In this document: positions 34,233-42,803 of the stretch, one piece after another
How the letters are laid out: each line of letters begins with the position of its first letter
Numbering within the stretch: the first letter of the stretch is position 1
From: Oscillospiraceae bacterium
Lineage (GTDB): Bacteria; Bacillota; Clostridia; Oscillospirales; Ruminococcaceae
Direction of reading: 5' to 3'
DNA length: 64,000 bases
Assembly: GCA_016281125.1 (NCBI GenBank)
Contig: JAEEIA010000013.1
Coordinates: 54,270 to 118,269 of the forward strand
Position numbers and translations under genes: made by a program
Notes under the pieces: generated by a model
The model's input: the letters and a program-made list of their open reading frames with translations, nothing else
Told to the model about the DNA's origin: nothing
Databases searched by the model: none

Positions 34233-35558
34233 ATGAAAAAACCGACTTCAATCAAAAAACGAATCGCAGTACTCTCTGTTGCAGCCGTTTCCTGTGCATC
34301 GCTTGTGCTTGCACCGGTGAACGGAATCCCGGCACCGTTGCAGAATTTTTGCATCACAGCCAGTGCAAGTTCCAACAACATCAACCAGGATACGCTTGTC
34401 CTTTCGACCGGACAGAGTGCGTATTCCTCTTCCGGGCAATCCCAAACCTGGTACTCTAAGAACAGAAGATATCAGCTCACGCTGACGCAGACCGGAAACC
34501 TGATCCTGAGAGATACGAGCAGCAACCGAACAGTCTGGAGCACCGGCACGGGAAAAAATTCTTCGTATACGTTTCGTCTTGTCATGCAGGGGGACGGAAA
34601 TCTCGTTCTTTACTCTCAGCTCCGCAACAGCAAAACAGTGACGCCGCTCTGGAATTCCCAGACCGTTACAAAGGGCAGCGGAAACAGATTCCAGGTGCGT
34701 CTTTCCAATGAAGGCGAGCTCTATGTTTATTACGAGCAGATCAACCAGAGCATCTGGAGCAGCCGGAGTGAGATCGAATGCACCGCAAGCAGCAATACCG
34801 TTCTCCGTTCAAGTCAGTGCATTTCCTCGAAAAACCGCTTCTACCGTGCGATCATGCAGTCTGACGGCAATTTTGTGATTTACCGCAGAAACAACGGTTC
34901 CGAAACTGCAACCTGGCATACACATACGAACGGCAACAGCGGCGCTTTCCTGGCATTGCAGCAGGACGGCAATCTGGTTGTGTATTCCGCGCAGTCCAGA
35001 CCGCTGTATAATACGGAAACGAGCAGCAGACCGTTTGCAGCTTATAAGCTCTCGCTCGGTGATGACGGCGTGCTGCGTATTGTCCAGAATCCGGGGAAAT
35101 CGCAGCGTGAGGTCTGGAATTCCAGGGACGGCAAGGGGAAAGTTGAGGCGATGCTGACATGGGCGATCAACACTGCAAATGACAATTCTCACGGCTGGAG
35201 CATGTCGAACAGATCCGGCAACCCGGACTATGACTGCTCGTCTTTTGTCAGCACAGCTGCACATCAGGCAGGCTTCAATGTCAGTGCAACTCTGTCTACC
35301 TATACCATGAAAGATGGCTTTACTGCTGCCGGCTTTACATGGATCCCGTGGAACCAGATCGGCGGTACTGCCAATCTCAGGCGCGGCGACATCCTTCTGG
35401 ATATTGACAGACACACGGAAATTTACCTCGGCAATAACCAGATGGTCGGCGCACATAACGATACTGACGGAAGACCCGGTGACAGCAACGGCAATGAGAT
35501 CAGTGTCGTCAGCTATTCTTACGGCAGATGGGACGGCGTTCTCCGCTATAACGGATGA
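34233..35558 (+). CDS. Secreted mannose-lectin / NlpC-P60 cysteine peptidase
   Basis: A 441-residue exported protein. The signal peptide is at about 1-44. Two bulb-type (GNA) lectin domains at about 50-170 and 175-285 carry sugar-binding motifs of the Q-x-D-x-N-x-V-x-Y type: MQGDGNLVLY, MQSDGNFVIY and LQQDGNLVVY. A C-terminal NlpC/P60-like domain at about 300-441 has the catalytic Cys335 in YDCSSFV and His394 in RHTEIYLG. The lectin part resembles LlpA-type bacteriocins; the enzymatic part would cut peptidoglycan peptides. The combination suggests a cell-wall-targeted antibacterial or remodelling enzyme. No immunity gene is obvious beside it. Confidence 0.87.
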   Translation: MKKPTSIKKRIAVLSVAAVSCASLVLAPVNGIPAPLQNFCITASASSNNINQDTLVLSTGQSAYSSSGQSQTWYSKNRRYQLTLTQTGNLILRDTSSNRTVWSTGTGKNSSYTFRLVMQGDGNLVLYSQLRNSKTVTPLWNSQTVTKGSGNRFQVRLSNEGELYVYYEQINQSIWSSRSEIECTASSNTVLRSSQCISSKNRFYRAIMQSDGNFVIYRRNNGSETATWHTHTNGNSGAFLALQQDGNLVVYSAQSRPLYNTETSSRPFAAYKLSLGDDGVLRIVQNPGKSQREVWNSRDGKGKVEAMLTWAINTANDNSHGWSMSNRSGNPDYDCSSFVSTAAHQAGFNVSATLSTYTMKDGFTAAGFTWIPWNQIGGTANLRRGDILLDIDRHTEIYLGNNQMVGAHNDTDGRPGDSNGNEISVVSYSYGRWDGVLRYNG

Positions 35559-35595
35559 TTTCCTTGGCCTGATACGAAAAAATGAATAAAGCAGT

Positions 35596-35632
35596 GAACC
35601 GGCTCCGCAATGAGAGAGGGGCCGGTTTTGTA
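35596..35632 (+). terminator. Intrinsic terminator of the lectin-hydrolase gene
   Basis: AACCGGCTCC pairs with GGGGCCGGTT (one bulge), followed by TTGTATTC. Confidence 0.75.
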
Positions 35633-35742
35633 TTCAGCCGGGCGTTTGTGCAAGGGAGGATCTTTGTTCTCCTGATGTGCGCTGCTGTGAGAACAGAGAA
35701 AAAAGTTTTCAGCCAAAGCAATGTCATATACGGGCTCCGCGC

Positions 35743-35772
35743 TTGACTTTTCCGGGGCCGATGATGTATAAT
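35743..35772 (+). promoter_or_regulatory. Promoter of proC
   Basis: TTGACT, 18 bases, TATAAT. Confidence 0.8.
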
Positions 35773-35825
35773 AGAAAGAGCGCAGCTCATTGCGCAAATG
35801 ATAAACGAAAGGCAGATCTTTAATT

Positions 35826-36641
35826 ATGAAACTCGGATTCCTGGGCGCAGGCAATATGGGCTCTGCCATGATGCGCGGCATCGCTGCATCGGAGCTCTGC
35901 AAAAACGGCGCAATCACCAAAATCCTCGCATTTGATACCGACAGCGAAAAGCTCAGCCGTCTGGCAGAAGCAGGCGTGGAACCCTGCGAAAGCGCACAGG
36001 CGCTCGCGGACACTGCGGACTTCCTCGTGCTGGCCGTCAAGCCGCAGGTGCTCGGCGGTGTGCTCGATGCACTGACACTCCGCAGGGAGCAGGTGATTGT
36101 TTCCATCTGTGCGGGTATCTCCGCAGCGTTCATCCGCTCGCATACGATTCCCGATGCCCGGATCATTCTCTGTATGCCGAATACGCCGCTGATGCTCGGG
36201 CTCGGCGCAACCGCACTTGCAAAATGCGACGGCATCACGGATGACGAATTCGCTCTTGCCATGCAGATGTTCGCAACCTGCGGCATCGCAGAGGAAATCC
36301 CGGAGAGCAAAATGCGCGAGATCATCGCCGTGAACAGCTCCAGCCCGGCTTTCCTCTATCTCTACGCAAAGGGCTTTCTCGATTACGCCCGCTCCGAAGG
36401 TCTGGAGGACGGCGCGGCTCTGCGGCTGTTTGCGCAGGCCATGATCGGCTCCGCGAAAATGATGACCGATTCCGGCTATTCCATTGATGAGCTCATCAAA
36501 ATGGTTTCCTCTCCCGGCGGCACGACGCTCGCGGGGCTGGACAAGCTCTATGCGGGCAGTCTGACCGATACGGTCGATGCCTGCTGCAACGCCTGCACGC
36601 AGCGTGCCTACGAGCTGGCCGGTGCCGAGCGGAACAAATAA
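35826..36641 (+). CDS. proC: Pyrroline-5-carboxylate reductase
   Basis: The last step of proline synthesis, reducing pyrroline-5-carboxylate with NAD(P)H. The 271-residue protein has the Rossmann start KLGFLGAGNMGSAMMRGI, the VLAVKPQVL stretch, RIILCMPNTPLMLGLGATAL and the C-terminal family signature SPGGTTLAGLDKL. Length is normal. The start is weakly preceded by GAAAGG. It is followed by two membrane-protein genes with gaps of 48 and 30 bases, perhaps cotranscribed. Confidence 0.96.
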   Translation: MKLGFLGAGNMGSAMMRGIAASELCKNGAITKILAFDTDSEKLSRLAEAGVEPCESAQALADTADFLVLAVKPQVLGGVLDALTLRREQVIVSICAGISAAFIRSHTIPDARIILCMPNTPLMLGLGATALAKCDGITDDEFALAMQMFATCGIAEEIPESKMREIIAVNSSSPAFLYLYAKGFLDYARSEGLEDGAALRLFAQAMIGSAKMMTDSGYSIDELIKMVSSPGGTTLAGLDKLYAGSLTDTVDACCNACTQRAYELAGAERNK

Positions 36642-36689
36642 GCACATAAACTGCATCCGTACCGCATAGGATACTGCGGAGGGATGCAC

Positions 36690-37328
36690 ATGAAAACACT
36701 GACGGATCTTCTGCCTGCCGGGACATGCCGCCTGCACGGCGTTCTGCACCCGCCGGATCCCGTGCGGCTGCTGTTCTGTCTTGTACTGACCGGCGCGGCC
36801 GCGGGCGTTCTGCTTGCGCGGTCGTATCCGGTGCTCTGCGGTGAGCGCTGGCTGATGCAGGGGCTTGCGGTTTCGGAGGCGGAACGCACGCTCTGGGACG
36901 CCTGCAAGGACGCGCTGATTCCGCTGCTGATTCTGTACTGCGGTATGCTGATGAGCGGCTTTTCCGCTGCCGGACAGCCCTGCACGCTGATGCTGCTGCT
37001 CTCCCGCGGCGCCGCCTGCGGCCTGGCTGCGGGCGCGTGCTTTTCACAGTATCCGCTGCGGGATGCGCTGCTGCTCACGGGCTGCCTGATTCTGCCCTTT
37101 GCGCTTGTCAGTATGCTGGTGCTCTGCTTTGCGGCCAGGGATGCCCTGCGGCTTTCGCGGATGCTGACCGGCTATCTGCTGCACGGAACGGCAGAAACCG
37201 GCGTGCTTGAAAAACAACAAAAGATTATCACCGGAATGCAGCTGCGGCTTCTGCTGATTCTGCTCGCCGCTGCCATGCAGACTGCGCTGATCAGGCTGCT
37301 GCATGACAGTCTGCTCTTTGCCCGGTGA
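36690..37328 (+). CDS. Integral membrane protein, possibly SpoIIM-like
   Basis: A 212-residue protein with five or six predicted spans and a short polar N-terminus. The start at 36690 is chosen since GCGGAGGG ends 6 bases before it. Its size, topology and first span followed by an external loop recall SpoIIM/DUF95-type proteins, one of the engulfment complex in spore formers, but no diagnostic motif was confirmed. It lies between proC and a YesL-family gene, which gives no functional clue. Confidence 0.5.
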   Translation: MKTLTDLLPAGTCRLHGVLHPPDPVRLLFCLVLTGAAAGVLLARSYPVLCGERWLMQGLAVSEAERTLWDACKDALIPLLILYCGMLMSGFSAAGQPCTLMLLLSRGAACGLAAGACFSQYPLRDALLLTGCLILPFALVSMLVLCFAARDALRLSRMLTGYLLHGTAETGVLEKQQKIITGMQLRLLLILLAAAMQTALIRLLHDSLLFAR

Positions 37329-37358
37329 TGCGCCACACAAAAAGGAGTGTTCAAATCT

Positions 37359-38264
37359 ATGGGACTGTTTCGCAGCTATGAGAATGCCGGCCCCGGCATC
37401 GACCCGAATGCCCCGAAGAGAAAGCCGTTCTTCCGCTTCTGGGAAATGCTCTGGCGGAACCTCGGGAAGCTGTTCCTGCTGAATATCATCTATTCCATGC
37501 TGCATATTCCGATCATGGCATCGCTGATCGTATTCATGGAAACGGACAACAAATTCACATTTGCGATGACGTATTTCCTGATTGCCGTGCAATTCCTGAT
37601 TGAAGGCCCCGCGATTGCCGGGTGTGCGCGCGTGCTCCGGCAGATTGTGCTGGATAAGCCGTTTTTCTTCAGCGATGAATTCAAAAAGGGATTCAAGCAG
37701 AATTTCGGTGCGGGATTGCTTTACTGGTTCATTGACGGGCTGGTGATTGCATCGCTGATTTCGGCGCATCTCATGTATCCGCAGATTGCAAGTGAAACCG
37801 GCAGCAAGGCGATCTTCATTCCGTTCGGCATTACCGTGGCGATTGCGCTGGTGCTGCTGTTCATGAACTATTACATCTGGTCGCTCCAGGTTGCAACCAA
37901 GCTGAACAAGCGCACGGTGCTGAAAAATGCGTTTATGCTCTCCGGGCTGTCGCTGAAGGAGTGCGTCATTTCGACGCTGGGCTCCGCGCTGATGATCGGC
38001 ATTGTGGCGGGACTGTGGCTCCTCAACAACGGACTGATCTTTATTCTGGCGTTCTTCCCGGCGGCGTTCATCGGATATCTGGTGATGTTTGTGCATTATC
38101 CGGTTGTGCAGAAATACGTGATCAATCCGTATTACGAGGCGAGCGGCGAGCGGAACCCCGAGGAGGAGGAGGAAATCCCCGAGGAGGAGCGCGTCTTTAC
38201 CGACCGCGGCGGCACCGAGCAGCCCGTGAAGGTGGAGCGCCAAAAGGGCAAGGTAATCTCGTAA
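37359..38264 (+). CDS. YesL-family (DUF624) membrane protein
   Basis: A 301-residue membrane protein with about six spans. It has the DUF624/YesL pattern: aromatic-rich FFRFWEMLWRNLGKLFLLN entry, a PFFFSDEFKKGFKQNF amphipathic loop, and a YYIWSLQVATKLNKRTVLKN stretch between spans. Its C-terminus is an acidic cytoplasmic tail of about 45 residues (EEEEEIPEEE). YesL proteins often accompany sugar ABC transporters, but none is here. AAAGGAG lies 11 bases before the ATG at 37359; a GTG four codons upstream overlaps that site. Confidence 0.78.
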   Translation: MGLFRSYENAGPGIDPNAPKRKPFFRFWEMLWRNLGKLFLLNIIYSMLHIPIMASLIVFMETDNKFTFAMTYFLIAVQFLIEGPAIAGCARVLRQIVLDKPFFFSDEFKKGFKQNFGAGLLYWFIDGLVIASLISAHLMYPQIASETGSKAIFIPFGITVAIALVLLFMNYYIWSLQVATKLNKRTVLKNAFMLSGLSLKECVISTLGSALMIGIVAGLWLLNNGLIFILAFFPAAFIGYLVMFVHYPVVQKYVINPYYEASGERNPEEEEEIPEEERVFTDRGGTEQPVKVERQKGKVIS

Positions 38265-38281
38265 GAGGAATCTCCTGAAAA

Positions 38282-38366
38282 TGGGGACTCTCGCCCGCTG
38301 CGCTGTGAGTTCTCACCCAAACCCCGCCAAAGGGAGCAACCCCTTTGGAATCCCGCAATAAGAATT
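38282..38366 (+). repeat. Family B intergenic repeat, copy B4
   Basis: Shares CCAAACCCCGCCAAAGGGAG and CCCCTTTGGAATCCCGCAAT with the 23.9 and 24.7 kb copies. The left half is diverged. Confidence 0.65.
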
Positions 38367-38370
38367 AATA

Positions 38371-38410
38371 AGGCGCTGACCTGAAATGTAGGTCAGCGCC
38401 TGCTGCTTTT
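38371..38410. terminator. Bidirectional terminator
   Basis: A perfect 12-base stem, AGGCGCTGACCT (38371-38382) with AGGTCAGCGCCT (38390-38401). It lies at the stop of the minus-strand foldase gene and beyond the YesL gene. Confidence 0.78.
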
Positions 38411-39911
38411 ACCGGATATACTTGAAATTCTCCTCGTAAACCTTGACCTCATGCGACTGATACCGTTCCGTGAACGCGGTGACGGCCTGATCGTACAGAT
38501 CCTGCCGCACCTGATTCTGCCAGCCGGTCTGCGCATTGCTGCCCTCAAAGAACACCAGCATACAGCCGGTCGTGCGCTCTGAGATCATCATGTCGCCCTT
38601 TTTCCGCTCCCGGTCAAACGCCCATGCGGATACCTCGTCGCCGTAGGTTGTGCGCGAGGCGGAATATCCGCTGACCAGTCCGCCGTTCGGATAGGTTTCC
38701 GCATCCTCGGAATACTCATAGGCCAGAGAGGCAAACATCGTGGACGGATCCTCGGCCGCCGCCGCCTGATCCTTCAGCTCATTTGCAAAGGAAACCGCAT
38801 TTTCAATGCCGTCATAGTCCGCCGCAGTCAGATACAGCACGCGGATATCAACCGTCTTGGATTCGTCCGGTGCAGGCGGCTCGCGCAGCATATAAACCTG
38901 CGCACTGCACGCCTCCTCATGAACCAGCAGCGTGCATTCGTTCTGCCGTGCGCCGTTCAGCACCCAGCTCTGCACTTCCTCGGGATAGCTGCTGATCGTC
39001 TTGGTGATGGTCAGGTCGCCCGCAATCTGCTCGGCGTCTGATTTGTCAACCTCTTTCTGCTCCGTGAGATATTTGAACACGAATTCGGAATATTCCTGCT
39101 GCGTTTTGCATTCGGAAAGCGCCTGCGCCGATTCCAGCGCCGCATCATGCTCTGCGAGGTCGCCGTTCACAATGCCCGCCGGATCCCATGTAAAGGTATA
39201 TCCGAGCGTGCTGACATTCAGATACTCGTTGCGGTGCGCATCATAATGATCCCGGATCTGATCGTCGGTGATCTCAATGCGCTCCTGTACGCTGCGCTGA
39301 TAATTTGCCGCCAGAATATTGATCTCCGCAGTCTTTGCAACGTCCTCCGGGGTGACGCCCTTCTGATAGCGTCCCTCCTCCATCTGTTCCCCGATCCGCC
39401 TGCAGTCCGCAAGCTCCTCGTCACTGAGCTGATAGCCTGCCTGATACGCCGTTTCGCAGAGCTGGAGATTCATTTTGACAGTTTCCATGGTCTTATCCAT
39501 GAACATGTCAAACCAGGTCTGCTCGTCGGAATACTTCTGCTCGCGCAGGGATTTGTTCTGATCGAAAACGGCAATGCCGCTGTCACCGGCCGCATAGGCC
39601 AGATAGCTTTCCTCGCACTGCTTGAAATAGCACGCGAGCATGGCCGCCGTGACCTGATAATGCTCGGTTTCCGCGACAATCTGCTTGCGCATCGAGGAGC
39701 CGCTGTGTGTTATCGCGTACCGGATGCCGAGCACGGCTGCAACGGCTGCCGCGACGCCCGCTGCGCCGATTGCCGCCTTTTTGATCACGGCTGCGCGCTT
39801 TTCCTTTTTCGCGGCTGCCAGCTTCTTTTTCTTTTCCGCATCCCGTTCCTTCGCGGCTGCAAAGGCTGCCTGCCGCTGGGCTTCGGTCTGCTTCTGATTC
39901 TTTTTGCTCAT
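38409..39911 (-). CDS. PrsA/SurA-like peptidylprolyl isomerase, membrane-anchored
   Basis: A probable extracytoplasmic foldase of 500 residues. A long Lys/Ala-rich cytoplasmic N-terminus (about 1-45) precedes one span (about 46-65), so it is anchored by a helix, not a lipid. The N-terminal chaperone part includes SurA_N-like helices at about 110-240. A parvulin-like domain is suggested at about 350-460 by VDIRVLYLTAADYDG and GGLVSGYSASRTTYGDEVSA. The catalytic residues of parvulins were not individually confirmed. It is separated by 26 bases from a DHHW gene and ends in a terminator. Confidence 0.75.
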   Translation of the reverse strand: MSKKNQKQTEAQRQAAFAAAKERDAEKKKKLAAAKKEKRAAVIKKAAIGAAGVAAAVAAVLGIRYAITHSGSSMRKQIVAETEHYQVTAAMLACYFKQCEESYLAYAAGDSGIAVFDQNKSLREQKYSDEQTWFDMFMDKTMETVKMNLQLCETAYQAGYQLSDEELADCRRIGEQMEEGRYQKGVTPEDVAKTAEINILAANYQRSVQERIEITDDQIRDHYDAHRNEYLNVSTLGYTFTWDPAGIVNGDLAEHDAALESAQALSECKTQQEYSEFVFKYLTEQKEVDKSDAEQIAGDLTITKTISSYPEEVQSWVLNGARQNECTLLVHEEACSAQVYMLREPPAPDESKTVDIRVLYLTAADYDGIENAVSFANELKDQAAAAEDPSTMFASLAYEYSEDAETYPNGGLVSGYSASRTTYGDEVSAWAFDRERKKGDMMISERTTGCMLVFFEGSNAQTGWQNQVRQDLYDQAVTAFTERYQSHEVKVYEENFKYIR

Positions 39912-39937
39912 CTGAAACGGATTCCTTTCATGTTGGC

Positions 39938-41029
39938 TTATGTGCCTGCTTTCTCTGCTGCCGCGGGTGCGGGGTTCAGCATTTTCGCAAGGCCGTCCGG
40001 TGCGGTGACGGTATCCGCCCCGCAGAGGATCAGGATCTGGGAGTAGGTGCCGGTGGTCAGGGCGGTCCAGTCGGTATCGCCGGTCAGCTCCAGATTGACC
40101 GCGTCAATGATATGGTAATGGTGGATCAGAAACGGGATCATCGCGGCGCCGAACCGGTCGGTCAGCAGCAGCAGATCCTTGCTGTTCTGATGCGCGGTTT
40201 CCACGCGGATGACGGGTTCCGCGGCGGAGAAGAATACGCGCGTCGGATCGTCCTCCAGGTCATCTGCCTGCAAGCGGTAATAGGAATCGAACTGCTCTCT
40301 GCCCTCGCTGCGGCGGACGGTCACGGTGATGTCCTCCGGATACTCACTGAGGGTATACAGGTCAATGATGTCCGGCTGGATCCTGTTATAGGTGCTTTCC
40401 TGCACAAGACGCCCGCAGTAATCGTCGCGGAAATGCCGGACAGAAAACTTATCGTATCCGACAGCCGCAAACCCGAGCCGCCGGATCGCGGAGCGATAGA
40501 CGCAGTATGCGCCGTAGCTTGTCCAGCAGGGATCGGTGCGGTAGTAGATATACTGTTCCTTTTCCGCTGAGAGCCAGCTTTCTGCTTCGATCCAGACGGT
40601 CTGCTCACTGAGCTGCGCGGACAGATCATGCAGCACGGCATGTTCATTTGCAATCGGCGCGGCACCGGAGATCCGGTCGCCGTAAATGCCCGCAGAGGTC
40701 GGAACCGCCAGCATATACACGGAAACATCGGCGTCTGCCGCAAACCGGTTGACGGCCTCCGCCGCATCCGGGACAGCGTTTTCATCCGGCTGTTCCGCAC
40801 GCCGGAGCAGCATTCCGTCTGCGATATAAACATTGCCGACAGCGTCGCTGCCGAACGCAAGCGCCGCGCGGTCATGCATTTGCAGGATCGGACGCCAGAA
40901 CGGATTGGAACGGGCATCGTCCCCGCCGACCAGCGAGCCGACCGAGAAAAATGCCGTAGCACCGAACAGAATGACCGCCGAAGCGATGCCTTTCACGGAG
41001 CGGCGCGCTCCGGGTTGCTTCTCAGCCAT
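39938..41029 (-). CDS. DHHW-family protein (putative exopolysaccharide or wall modification)
   Basis: A 363-residue protein with one N-terminal span (about 15-35) and an extracytoplasmic domain. It resembles DHHW proteins related to AlgX/AlgJ-type SGNH acyltransferases: YIADGMLLRR, SVYMLAVPTSAGIYGD and the catalytic-type block YYRTDPCWTSYGAYCVYRSA, where the usual D-x-H-W appears as DPCW. The missing His may reduce or change activity. The start at 41029 has GAGGG upstream and overlaps the end of the acetyltransferase gene by 8 bases, so the two are coupled. Confidence 0.75.
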   Translation of the reverse strand: MAEKQPGARRSVKGIASAVILFGATAFFSVGSLVGGDDARSNPFWRPILQMHDRAALAFGSDAVGNVYIADGMLLRRAEQPDENAVPDAAEAVNRFAADADVSVYMLAVPTSAGIYGDRISGAAPIANEHAVLHDLSAQLSEQTVWIEAESWLSAEKEQYIYYRTDPCWTSYGAYCVYRSAIRRLGFAAVGYDKFSVRHFRDDYCGRLVQESTYNRIQPDIIDLYTLSEYPEDITVTVRRSEGREQFDSYYRLQADDLEDDPTRVFFSAAEPVIRVETAHQNSKDLLLLTDRFGAAMIPFLIHHYHIIDAVNLELTGDTDWTALTTGTYSQILILCGADTVTAPDGLAKMLNPAPAAAEKAGT

Positions 41030-41465
41030 GCCGCAGACCCTCAACGTCGGAGAGGTCGAGCAGCACGCGGCCGTCAAAGCGGCTGTCCGGCAGCATGTGG
41101 ATTGCCTTTGCAAAGCCTGCGGCCTCCGGGGTATCCGGAATGTCGCCGGAGATGAACCAGAGCTTCCGTTCGGCGGCTTCTCCGGCAGCGAGAGCCATGA
41201 GCATTCTGCCGAGTCCGTGACGGCGCAGCGCCGGGAGAATCAGCACGCGGCTGACTCTGGCACAGGGCGGACGGTCACCGTCGGGTTCGGCCTCCATTTC
41301 CAGCAGGCCGAGCGGCGTATCGCCGTCAAAAATGACGAGCAGCATATTGCCTTTGGCAAGCGTTTCCGCGTAATAATCCGCAGACGGGAGCAGTCCGGTC
41401 AGTTCGGCGGCTGCCCAATCGTATGCGGACAGGTCGCTTTCGCGCAGCTTCCGGAATCGCAGCAT
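41022..41465 (-). CDS. GNAT-family acetyltransferase
   Basis: A 147-residue N-acetyltransferase with the acetyl-CoA loop in SRVLILPALRRHGLGRMLMA. GGAGGGATTCAT precedes the ATG at 41465; a longer frame crosses the promoter. It is coupled to the DHHW gene downstream, so wall or polymer acetylation is conceivable, but GNAT substrates cannot be read from sequence. Confidence 0.8.
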   Translation of the reverse strand: MLRFRKLRESDLSAYDWAAAELTGLLPSADYYAETLAKGNMLLVIFDGDTPLGLLEMEAEPDGDRPPCARVSRVLILPALRRHGLGRMLMALAAGEAAERKLWFISGDIPDTPEAAGFAKAIHMLPDSRFDGRVLLDLSDVEGLRHG

Positions 41466-41502
41466 ATGAATCCCTCCGTAATGATTGATTGCGTTATCTT
41501 CT

Positions 41503-41531
41503 ATCATACCACAAAATGATACTTTTGTAAA
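41503..41531 (-). promoter_or_regulatory. Promoter of the acetyltransferase-DHHW genes
   Basis: TTTACA (41531-41526), 17 bases, TATGAT (41508-41503) with TGG before it. The -35 box abuts the partial repeat A7. Confidence 0.7.
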
Positions 41532-41562
41532 GAGGCGGCGCGGAGCCCGCGCTGGCAATGAT
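41532..41562 (-). repeat. Family A repeat, partial copy A7
   Basis: Only the GC-rich end is kept: on the minus strand AGCGCGGGCTCCGCGCCGCC, next to the promoter. Compare GGGGGCTCCCCGCCGCC in A1. Confidence 0.45.
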
Positions 41563-41654
41563 CTAAAGATCGCCGGATTGTCAGCTGAATCATACGGAGG
41601 ATTGTTCTCAGCTTTCTGTATTCTCATTCACCGTGCAGCAATCCCTTTCTGAAC

Positions 41655-41699
41655 AGGGCAAAAAACCGGAGCACCCGCACAGGATGCTCCGGTTTGTTT
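41655..41699 (-). terminator. Terminator of small secreted protein gene 2
   Basis: AAACCGGAGCA (41663-41673) pairs with TGCTCCGGTTT (41685-41695). On the minus strand TTTTTTGCC follows. Confidence 0.85.
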
Positions 41700-41724
41700 G
41701 AGATAGCGTTCGTGAGTTTCCGTA

Positions 41725-42021
41725 TCAATATACATATTTTGTACGGGTTTCAAGGATAAAGTGGTGTGTACCGCAGTTTACACAGGTAGAATAATAATGT
41801 TTCTTATAGATCTTGTAATTATGTCCGGAAATGGGCTTGTATTGGCCGGTGAAATACCAATCGCCCCATTCGCCGTAATGTCTGTAATTATGGTTGCATG
41901 CTGCATATGCGATGATGGTGTTGTCGCTCTTGACGCTCTGAGCCACGCCGACCGGAGCGCCGAGGACAGTGACAAATGCGAGTGTTGCTGCGAGGATGCC
42001 TTTGATGAGTTGCTTTTTCAT
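41725..42021 (-). CDS. Small secreted protein, paralogue 2 of 3
   Basis: A 98-residue protein. The signal peptide MKKQLIKGILAATLAFVTVL is almost identical to paralogue 1. The core keeps SVKSDNTIIAYA, CNHNYRHYGEWG and YYSTCVNCG. It is the shortest of the three, ending in TRTKYVY. AGAAAGGAATTTGGTATC precedes the ATG. It lies 181 bases downstream of paralogue 3 on the same strand, each with its own promoter, so the pair looks like a tandem duplication. Function unknown. Confidence 0.8.
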   Translation of the reverse strand: MKKQLIKGILAATLAFVTVLGAPVGVAQSVKSDNTIIAYAACNHNYRHYGEWGDWYFTGQYKPISGHNYKIYKKHYYSTCVNCGTHHFILETRTKYVY

Positions 42022-42066
42022 GATACCAAATTCCTTTCTGCACAATGCTGAAAATATTGTTTTTCG

Positions 42067-42120
42067 GCTGCATATTGCTGCAACCATGTACATTATACAC
42101 TATATTTTCATATTTGTCAA
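42067..42120 (-). promoter_or_regulatory. Promoter and direct-repeat site of small secreted protein gene 2
   Basis: TTGACA (42120-42115), 17 bases, TATAAT (42097-42092), then TTGCAGC-AATA-TGCAGC at 42083-42067 just after the expected start point. Confidence 0.88.
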
Positions 42121-42202
42121 GAGGAAAAATAAAAAATATACAAAAGTAAAGTAACACGTACTTTTTCAGCTTTCGCTGCAATGCGCCGTCTGCCCGGCAG
42201 GC

Positions 42203-42508
42203 TTAGTGGATGCAGATTGTTCTGGTTTCTGTACCGACCGGGCTGCCGTCATAATAACCGCAGTTGATGCAGGTTGAATACATCGGCCGTTCCTGATCTG
42301 CATACCAGATCCCATTTATTGGATACACCTTGACTGTGTGCCAGCGGCCGTGACCGGCTGCATAATGCCTGTAATTGTGATTGCATTTGGCGTAAGCGAT
42401 GATGGTGCTGTCGCTCCTGACGTTCTGCGCCGTGCTGACCGGAGCGCCGAGCACAGTGACAAATGCGAGCGCTGCTGCGAGGATGCCTTTTACGAGCCGT
42501 TTTTTCAT
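42203..42508 (-). CDS. Small secreted protein, paralogue 3 of 3
   Basis: A 101-residue protein with signal peptide MKKRLVKGILAAALAFVTVL, then NVRSDSTIIAYAKCNHNYRH, a variable middle and MYSTCINCGYYDGSPVGTE, with the C-x2-C pair. It ends in TRTICIH, comparable to TRTKYVY and TRTVRGR in the other two. The ribosome binding site and leader are shared. The conserved signal, HNYRHY and C-x2-C with a variable centre suggest diversifying function. Confidence 0.8.
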   Translation of the reverse strand: MKKRLVKGILAAALAFVTVLGAPVSTAQNVRSDSTIIAYAKCNHNYRHYAAGHGRWHTVKVYPINGIWYADQERPMYSTCINCGYYDGSPVGTETRTICIH

Positions 42509-42552
42509 GATACCAAATTCCTTTCTGCATAATGATAAAATATTGTTTTTAG

Positions 42553-42606
42553 GCTGCATATTGCTGCAGCTGACTACATTGTAAAATATATAATCCGATT
42601 TGTCAA
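42553..42606 (-). promoter_or_regulatory. Promoter and direct-repeat site of small secreted protein gene 3
   Basis: TTGACA (42606-42601), 17 bases, TACAAT (42583-42578), then TGCAGC-AATA-TGCAGC at about 42569-42553. Confidence 0.88.
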
Positions 42607-42636
42607 GGCGAAATATTTTATCATAAAAAACTGCAC

Positions 42637-42724
42637 AAAGCCGCTCTGCGGCGTGTGCTTCGTAACCCGGGAGTGCATCGGCCGATTTACCCGGAGGAAA
42701 TTGCCCGCGGGGGCTCTCCGCCGC
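42637..42724 (+). repeat. Family A intergenic repeat, copy A2
   Basis: Full-length copy from AAAGCCGCTCTGCGGCGTGT to GGGGGCTCTCCGCCGC, directly joined to TTGACT of the ileS promoter. Confidence 0.8.
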
Positions 42725-42753
42725 TTGACTTTTTTTGGCATTTGTGCTATACT
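42725..42753 (+). promoter_or_regulatory. Promoter of ileS
   Basis: TTGACT, 17 bases, TATACT with TGC before it. The leader to the ATG is only about 45 bases, leaving no room for a T-box. Confidence 0.85.
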
Positions 42754-42803
42754 AACTACGTATGTTTTATCGCATTATCAATCATCAGAAAGGATGTATC
42801 AGG

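Noticed and set aside
42600..42803. T-box leader for ileS
   Set aside because: The promoter lies only about 45 bases upstream and the rest is a family A repeat; no T-box core is present.
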